Shown: positions 23,292 through 28,011 of the stretch, one piece after another | How the letters are laid out: the number at the start of each line of letters is the position of its first letter | Numbering within the stretch: the stretch's first letter is position 1 | Assembly (NCBI GenBank): GCA_900772685.1 | Contig: CAAGRP010000276.1 | Span: 1-28,011 of the forward strand | Reading direction: 5' to 3' | From: Lachnospiraceae bacterium | Lineage (GTDB): Bacteria; Bacillota; Clostridia; Lachnospirales; Lachnospiraceae | Length of the DNA stretch: 28,011 nt | The notes under the pieces: generated by a model | The model's input: the letters and a program-made list of their open reading frames with translations, nothing else | What the model was told of the DNA's origin: nothing | Databases searched by the model: none | Position numbers and translations under genes: made by a program

Positions 23292-23338
23292 TTGTGTTTA
23301 TTGGGAAATATTGTACAATATAACGTAGGTAGTTACCT
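23292..23338 (+). promoter_or_regulatory. Promoter of the hydrogenase operon with two overlapping dyads
   Basis: TTGTGT at 23292-23297, a 16-nt spacer and TACAAT at 23314-23319 form the probable promoter. The -10 box lies within a perfect 14-bp palindrome, ATATTGTACAATAT (23308-23321). A second dyad, AGGTA-GT-TACCT (23327-23338), covers the expected start of RNA. Both positions suit repressor binding. They do not match the Rex consensus TTGTTAA-N4-TTAACAA. Confidence 0.5.
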
Positions 23339-23371
23339 TAAAAAAGATAACGAATGAGAGAGGACAATTAA

Positions 23372-23857
23372 ATGAGTAAGGAATTCGATTATTCGGTAGT
23401 CGATGAGATCCTTGGACGCTTTGAAGATGATCAGAGATATCTGATAGCCATCCTTCAGGAGATCCAGGAACATTATCATTATCTGCCGAAAGAGGTTTTT
23501 GTGCCAATTTCCAGAAAGCTCAAGATAGGTGAGGCACGTATATACAGTGTTGCAACCTTCTATGAGAACTTTTCGCTTGAGCCAAAAGGAAAATATGTTA
23601 TCAGATGCTGTGACGGAACAGCATGTCATGTCAGAGGTTCTATACCTATTCTTGACAAACTCAGAGCAGAACTCGGACTTAGTGAGAAAAAGAAAACAAC
23701 TGATGACCTTAATTTTACCGTTGAGACTGTATCGTGCCTTGGGGCGTGCGGTCTTGCACCTGTAATAACAGTCAACGATGTTGTTTATTCGGCGATGACT
23801 CCGGAAAAAGCTGAAGAACTTTTAAAGAAGCTTAAGGAGGAAATTGCCAATGCTTAA
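23372..23857 (+). CDS. hydC: [FeFe]-hydrogenase subunit HydC, NuoE-like [2Fe-2S] protein
   Basis: This 161-residue thioredoxin-like ferredoxin belongs to the NuoE/24-kDa family. The [2Fe-2S] ligands are Cys80 and Cys85 in CCDGTACHVRGS and Cys122 and Cys126 in SCLGACGLAP; the N-terminal helical part (LIAILQEIQEHYHYLPKE) is standard. In HydABC enzymes this subunit lies at the NADH end of the complex. AGAGAGGA precedes the ATG. It overlaps hydB by 8 nt. The order hydC-hydB-hydA identifies a hydrogenase rather than a respiratory complex I, of which no other subunit is present. Confidence 0.93.
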   Translation: MSKEFDYSVVDEILGRFEDDQRYLIAILQEIQEHYHYLPKEVFVPISRKLKIGEARIYSVATFYENFSLEPKGKYVIRCCDGTACHVRGSIPILDKLRAELGLSEKKKTTDDLNFTVETVSCLGACGLAPVITVNDVVYSAMTPEKAEELLKKLKEEIANA

Positions 23858-25724
23858 AAAAAGATTAGATCTGAAGAGATTCCGTGAATCTGCGCATCAG
23901 TCCTATGAGCTTCAGAAACAGAAGCTTATCATATGTGCCGGAACAGGCTGTGTTGCCGGCGGCTCATTAAATATATTCGACAGATTAAAGGAAATCTTAG
24001 AGGAAAAGAATATCCATGTCTCGGTCGAGCTTGAAAAAGAGCCTCACGGAGACTCTGTTGCTATGAAAAAAAGCGGATGCCACGGTTTCTGTGAGATGGG
24101 ACCGCTCCTTCGTATAGAGCCTCAGGGCTGGCTTTACACAAAGGTAAAGGTGGAGGACTGCGAGGAGATCGTTGAAAAAACCGTTCTTGCAGGCGAATAT
24201 ATAGACCGTCTCGGATATCAGAAGGACGGAGCACTGCACAAGAGACAGAATGATATACCGTTCTATAAAAAGCAGAACCGTATCGTCCTTGAGCATTGCG
24301 GAAGGATAGATGCCAATTCAATATCCGAGTATATCGCACTCGGCGGATATTCTGCTTTTGAGCTTGCTCTTTTTGACATGGAGCCGGAAGAGATCATCGA
24401 TGAGATAACGAGATCAAACCTCAGAGGCAGAGGAGGCGGCGGTTTCCCGTGCGGACGTAAGCTCCAGCAGGTAAAACGTCAGAAAGAAAAACAGAAATAC
24501 GTTGTCTGCAACGGTGACGAGGGCGATCCGGGTGCATTCATGGATCGAAGCGTTATGGAGGGAGATCCTCATCGTATGATAGAGGGAATGCTCATCGCAG
24601 CGCTTGCGGTAGGTGCATCTGAAGGTTATGTATATGTGCGTGCCGAATATCCTCTTGCTGTTCAGAGACTTAAAACAGCTATAGGTCAGGCAGAGGAGCT
24701 TGGAATCCTCGGCGATAACATCCTTGGATCGGATTTTTCATTCCATCTCCATGTAAACCGCGGTGCGGGTGCGTTTGTCTGCGGTGAGGGAAGTGCGCTT
24801 ACAGCTTCTATAGAAGGTAAGAGAGGATTCCCGAGAGTTAAGCCTCCGAGAACCGTAGAACACGGACTTTTTGAAAAGCCTACAGTATTGAATAACGTTG
24901 AAACGTTTGCAAATATACCTCAGATCATCATAAACGGAGCAGACTGGTATCTTGGAATAGGACCGGGAAACAGCCCGGGAACAAAGGCCTTTGCTCTTAC
25001 CGGAAATATCGTAAATACAGGTCTTATCGAGGTTCCTATGGGAACGACCTTAAGAGAGATCATATTCGATATCGGCGGCGGAATGAGAGGCGGCAAGGAA
25101 TTTAAGGCTGTTCAGATCGGCGGACCTTCGGGAGCATGTCTTGCAGAGCAGGATCTTGACCTTCCGCTTGACTTTGATACGCTTAAAAAACGCGGGGCAA
25201 TGATTGGCTCGGGCGGACTTGTTGTTATGGATAAGGACACCTGTATGGTAGAGGTTGCAAGATTCTTTATGAACTTCACCCAGAACGAATCATGCGGTAA
25301 ATGTGTTCCTTGTCGTGAGGGCACCAAGAGAATGCTTGAGATACTCGAACGTATCGTTGAAGGAAAGGGCAGAGAAGGAGATATAGAGCTTCTTGAAGAC
25401 CTTGCCGACACAGTTAAGAATACTGCTCTGTGCGGACTCGGCAAATCCGCACCGAATCCTGTTTTAAGTACGATCAAGAGCTTCAGAAGCGAATATGAAG
25501 CACACATCAAGGAAAAGAGATGTCCTGCAGGTCAGTGCAAAAAGCTCAGAAGCATCGTTATCGATCCGGAGCTTTGCAAGGGATGTTCAAAGTGTGCGCG
25601 TCAGTGTCCTGTTGAAGCTATCTCAGGAAAACTCAAGTCGCCATTTTCTATTGATCTTAATAAATGTATCAGATGCGGAAGCTGCGTAAGCGCTTGTCCG
25701 TTCAATGCGATTAAGGAGGATTGA
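23850..25724 (+). CDS. hydB: [FeFe]-hydrogenase subunit HydB, NuoF-like flavoprotein with extra Fe-S domains
   Basis: This 624-residue subunit oxidises or reduces NAD(H) at FMN. Order of domains: N-terminal thioredoxin-like [2Fe-2S] region (Cys29, 34, 77, 81), the NuoF core with SNLRGRGGGGFPCGRK and CNGDEGDPGAFMDRSV for FMN/NADH, an SLBB-like part, ESCGKCVPCREGTKRM with a later Cys for a [4Fe-4S] cluster, and a C-terminal two-cluster ferredoxin (CKGCSKCARQCP and CIRCGSCVSACP). That arrangement is typical of bifurcating HydB. ATG 23850 is chosen because AGGAGG lies 9 nt before it; an in-frame TTG at 23844 is too near. hydA starts 4 nt after the stop. Confidence 0.94.
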   Translation: MLKKRLDLKRFRESAHQSYELQKQKLIICAGTGCVAGGSLNIFDRLKEILEEKNIHVSVELEKEPHGDSVAMKKSGCHGFCEMGPLLRIEPQGWLYTKVKVEDCEEIVEKTVLAGEYIDRLGYQKDGALHKRQNDIPFYKKQNRIVLEHCGRIDANSISEYIALGGYSAFELALFDMEPEEIIDEITRSNLRGRGGGGFPCGRKLQQVKRQKEKQKYVVCNGDEGDPGAFMDRSVMEGDPHRMIEGMLIAALAVGASEGYVYVRAEYPLAVQRLKTAIGQAEELGILGDNILGSDFSFHLHVNRGAGAFVCGEGSALTASIEGKRGFPRVKPPRTVEHGLFEKPTVLNNVETFANIPQIIINGADWYLGIGPGNSPGTKAFALTGNIVNTGLIEVPMGTTLREIIFDIGGGMRGGKEFKAVQIGGPSGACLAEQDLDLPLDFDTLKKRGAMIGSGGLVVMDKDTCMVEVARFFMNFTQNESCGKCVPCREGTKRMLEILERIVEGKGREGDIELLEDLADTVKNTALCGLGKSAPNPVLSTIKSFRSEYEAHIKEKRCPAGQCKKLRSIVIDPELCKGCSKCARQCPVEAISGKLKSPFSIDLNKCIRCGSCVSACPFNAIKED

Positions 25725-25728
25725 TAAG

Positions 25729-27408
25729 ATGGCAGAAAAACAATATTTAACGGTCGACGGTAATCTCGTTGAGATAAACGGGGAAAAGAACCTGCTTGAG
25801 CTTATCAGAAAGCAGGGAATAAAGCTGCCTACATTCTGCTATTATACCGATCTTTCGATATACGGTGCATGCCGTATGTGTATGGTCGAAAATGATAAGG
25901 GCGGACTCGAGGCTGCGTGTTCAACACCTCCGCGTGCGGGAATGAACATAAAAACAAATACAGGACGTCTGAGAAGATACAGAAGAATGATCCTTGAGCT
26001 TTTGATCGCAAATCATTGCAATGATTGTGCGACATGCGAACAGAATACACACTGCAAACTGCAGGCCTATGCTTTAAGATTCGGTATTAAGGATGTAAGA
26101 TTCCCTAATACATACAAGAATACGGAAAGAAAAGACACTTCATCCGTATCTATCGATATAGACACAGGAAGATGTATCCTTTGCGGTGACTGTGTACGTA
26201 TGTGTAATGAGATCCAGAGCGTCGGAGCTATCGACTTTGCATTCAGAGGCTCCAAGATGTTTGTAGGAACAGCATTCGGAAAGCCTCTTTCGGAAACAGG
26301 CTGCGTAGGCTGCGGTCAGTGTTCCGCAGTATGTCCTACCGGAGCTATCGTTCCTAAAAACAATATCTCAAAGGTATGGAAGGCTATTGACAATCCTGAT
26401 GTTTACACAACAGTACAGATCGCACCTGCGGTAAGAGTTGCCATAGGGCATCAGCTCCGTGAAAATGACGGAGATAATGTAATGGGCAAGATCGTTGCGG
26501 CACTGCGCTACATGGGTGTTGATGCGATATATGATACAACATTCGGTGCGGATATGACTGTCATCGAGGAAACAAAGGAATTCATCGAGAGAGTCGAAAA
26601 CAATGAGAACCTTCCTCTTATGACATCATGCTGTCCGGGATGGATCAAATTCGTCGAAACCAAATATCCGGAATTCCTTCCGAATATATCGACCTGCCGC
26701 TCACCTATGCAGATGTTTGCGGCTGTCCTCAAGGACAAGGCTAAAAAAGAAGGCAAGAAGATGTTCCACATCGCTGTAATGCCTTGTACGGCCAAGAAAT
26801 ATGAGGCTGCAAGAGACGAGTTCAAGGTTAACGGTGACCAGAATGTTGATGTGGTTATCACAACAAGAGAGCTCATTACAATGATCAAAGAGGCCGGAAT
26901 CGTATTTAATACTATAGATCCGGAGCCTGTAGATATGCCGTTCGGAACCAGCTCAGGAGCCGGAGTGATCTTCGGTGTTACAGGTGGTGTTACAGAGGCT
27001 GTCCTTAGAAACGCAATGGGACATAAGGGCTCTGTAAAGACGATAGAGCATATGGGTCAGAGAGGCTTTGAGGATATCAAGGAGTTTGATATACCTTTCG
27101 GAGATAAGACACTGCATGCTGCTGTTGTCAGCGGACTCGGAAATGCTGAAAAGGTCTTAGGCAGGATCAAGGACGGAGAGAAGATTGATTTTGTCGAAGT
27201 CATGGCGTGCCCGGGAGGCTGTATAAACGGTGGAGGACAGCCGTTCGACCTTGATGCCAAGGATGAAAGAGGCAAGGGCCTTTATACGGCAGACAGACAG
27301 GAAAGTATCCGTAATTCCAGTGACAACCCGCTCTTAAAGATGCTTTACGAATCTGATATCAAGGGTAGGGAGCATGAACTGCTTCATGTGGAGTATGTTA
27401 AACACTGA
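25729..27408 (+). CDS. hydA: [FeFe]-hydrogenase catalytic subunit HydA
   Basis: HydA produces or consumes H2 at the H-cluster. The 559-residue protein has an N-terminal [2Fe-2S] domain (Cys37, 48, 51, 64), a His-Cys3 cluster (HCNDCATCEQNTHC, 96-109), two [4Fe-4S] clusters (CILCGDCVRMC and CVGCGQCSAVCP), and the three H-cluster signatures TSCCPGW (299-305), MPCTAKKYEA (351-360) and MACPGGCINGGGQP (492-505). Cys301 corresponds to the proton-relay cysteine; Cys302, 353, 494 and 498 bind the H-cluster. With HydB and HydC it should couple NADH and reduced ferredoxin to H2. AAGGAGG lies 9 nt before ATG 25729. The maturation genes hydE, hydF and hydG are not in the window. Confidence 0.96.
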   Translation: MAEKQYLTVDGNLVEINGEKNLLELIRKQGIKLPTFCYYTDLSIYGACRMCMVENDKGGLEAACSTPPRAGMNIKTNTGRLRRYRRMILELLIANHCNDCATCEQNTHCKLQAYALRFGIKDVRFPNTYKNTERKDTSSVSIDIDTGRCILCGDCVRMCNEIQSVGAIDFAFRGSKMFVGTAFGKPLSETGCVGCGQCSAVCPTGAIVPKNNISKVWKAIDNPDVYTTVQIAPAVRVAIGHQLRENDGDNVMGKIVAALRYMGVDAIYDTTFGADMTVIEETKEFIERVENNENLPLMTSCCPGWIKFVETKYPEFLPNISTCRSPMQMFAAVLKDKAKKEGKKMFHIAVMPCTAKKYEAARDEFKVNGDQNVDVVITTRELITMIKEAGIVFNTIDPEPVDMPFGTSSGAGVIFGVTGGVTEAVLRNAMGHKGSVKTIEHMGQRGFEDIKEFDIPFGDKTLHAAVVSGLGNAEKVLGRIKDGEKIDFVEVMACPGGCINGGGQPFDLDAKDERGKGLYTADRQESIRNSSDNPLLKMLYESDIKGREHELLHVEYVKH

Positions 27409-27437
27409 GAATAAAAAATAATTAAAAAAATAATAAA

Positions 27438-27614
27438 GGCTGAAGTCTTACGCATATAATGAATGTTCCTCCGGGAACCGTTTTCACTTAATCCTCGCGT
27501 AGCGGTACTAACCCTTATGCAGGATTACACCTGCAGTCGGGAAGTACCGACGCTGCGGATGTTCCCTTCGGAAAATTCATTATCCTGCGTTATATACTTC
27601 AGTCTTTTTAATTT
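27438..27614 (+). repeat. Structured repeat, copy C, inside the hydA terminator
   Basis: The outer helix is GGCTGAAGT (27438-27446) with ACTTCAGTC (27596-27604), then CGC with GCG, then ATAATGAAT with ATTCATTAT; T-rich DNA follows from 27605, so the whole hairpin looks like the hydA terminator. Its outer sequences are unrelated to copies A and B. The core (27466-27574) is related to them: it begins TTCCTCCGGGAACCG and ends CGCTGCGGATGTTCCC then CGGAAA. It carries changes on both sides of predicted helices. An inner hairpin TGCAGG/CCTGCA and the pair CGGTACT/AGTACCG are visible. The rest of 27409-27645 holds no gene. Confidence 0.72.
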
Positions 27615-27645
27615 TTGCGGAACGAGTCGCATCATGCAGAGCAGT

Positions 27646-28011
27646 TCAATCATCAAGCAGATATTTATATATGATCTCGGCGCAGCCGTCATGGTCACAA
27701 TCACTTACGCAGACATCACTGACCGCATGTACATTTGCGTTTGAATTCTTCATTGCAACGGCAAGGCCGGCTTTTTTCAGCATAGACACGTCATTATCAC
27801 TGTCACCGGCAGCTATGACCTCTGAGAGAGGGATGTTAAGATAGTCAGCAAGAATTTCAAGTCCGGTTCCCTTGCTGATACCCTTAGCTGTAATTTCAAT
27901 ACTGTAGCCGTCGGCATGTGTTATCGAAAATGCTTCGTGATCAAGCTGCTTTTCTACAGCCTCTCTTGTTTCGGCTGATCCGATATAAAAATTCACCTTT
28001 TCTACAGGACG
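27646..28011 (-). CDS. Cof-type HAD-superfamily phosphatase, N-terminal part beyond window
   Basis: The frame runs from a stop at 27646 to the window edge and stays open through 28011, so only the C-terminal 121 residues are seen and the true start is outside. An internal GTG at 27996 is not a convincing start. The sequence KGISKGTGLEILADYLNIP followed by VIAAGDSDNDVSMLKKAG is the standard C-terminal part of Cof/YidA-like HAD phosphatases: the conserved motif III lysine in KGISKG and the metal-binding motif IV GDSDND. These enzymes hydrolyse sugar phosphates, FMN precursors and related substrates; specificity cannot be read here. It faces the hydrogenase operon tail to tail, with the copy C hairpin between them. 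Confidence 0.88.
   Translation of the reverse strand, partial: RPVEKVNFYIGSAETREAVEKQLDHEAFSITHADGYSIEITAKGISKGTGLEILADYLNIPLSEVIAAGDSDNDVSMLKKAGLAVAMKNSNANVHAVSDVCVSDCDHDGCAEIIYKYLLDD

Noticed and set aside
23308..23321. Rex (NADH sensor) operator at the hydrogenase promoter
   Set aside because: The palindrome has no central spacer and does not match TTGTTAA-N4-TTAACAA, so it is reported as an unassigned dyad.
23372..27408. Part of a respiratory complex I (nuoE-nuoF-nuoG)
   Set aside because: The third gene has all three H-cluster motifs of [FeFe]-hydrogenase, and no other nuo genes are present.

Overview
The window looks like chromosomal DNA of a strictly anaerobic, low-to-mid GC Clostridia, most likely a Lachnospiraceae-type gut or rumen bacterium. 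The evidence is indirect: strong AGGAGG-type ribosome sites, a type II fatty-acid operon that uses FabK, a trimeric HydABC-type [FeFe] hydrogenase and a eukaryote-like (type 2) isoleucyl-tRNA synthetase. No plasmid, phage or transposase gene was seen.

Layout. (1) Positions 1-916, minus strand: two small membrane-protein genes (a DUF975-like protein cut by the window edge, and a DUF4190-like protein). They diverge from a plus-strand gene across a 194-bp spacer rich in dyads. (2) 1111-3113: 5-formyltetrahydrofolate cyclo-ligase and proA, closed by a strong terminator. (3) 3192-14109: one promoter followed by a tightly packed 14-gene run, acpP-accB-accC-accD-accA-fabH-fabK-fabD-fabG-fabF-fabZ-marR(fabT-like)-birA-bioY. 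Many junctions have 0-1 nt spacing or a 1-nt overlap. The run holds acyl carrier protein, all four acetyl-CoA carboxylase subunits, a full elongation cycle, a candidate lipid-responsive repressor, the ligase that biotinylates AccB, and a biotin uptake component. (4) 14110-15011: a 0.9-kb spacer with two tandem copies of a structured repeat, then a promoter and a hairpin leader for ileS. (5) 15012-20621: ileS and glgP. (6) 20706-22973: a gene of unknown function encoding a TPR-like region, a long acidic linker and a degenerate CbxX/EccA-like AAA+ domain. (7) 22974-23371: a terminator and a complex upstream region for the hydrogenase. (8) 23372-27408: hydC-hydB-hydA, encoding a probable electron-bifurcating hydrogenase. 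(9) 27438-27614: a third copy of the structured repeat, inside a terminator-like hairpin. (10) 27646-28011, minus strand: the C-terminal part of a Cof-type HAD phosphatase.

The most unusual signal is the structured repeat. A core of about 110 nt occurs three times on the plus strand, each time inside an outer helix resembling an intrinsic terminator. The outer helix of the third copy is unrelated in sequence to the other two, and inside the core paired positions change together (GGGGAC/GTCCCC versus GGGAAC/GTTCCC; GGTCCT/AGGACC versus AATCCT/AGGATT). This suggests selection on RNA (or hairpin DNA) structure rather than on protein. The second most interesting item is the TPR-linker-AAA protein with altered Walker B residues.
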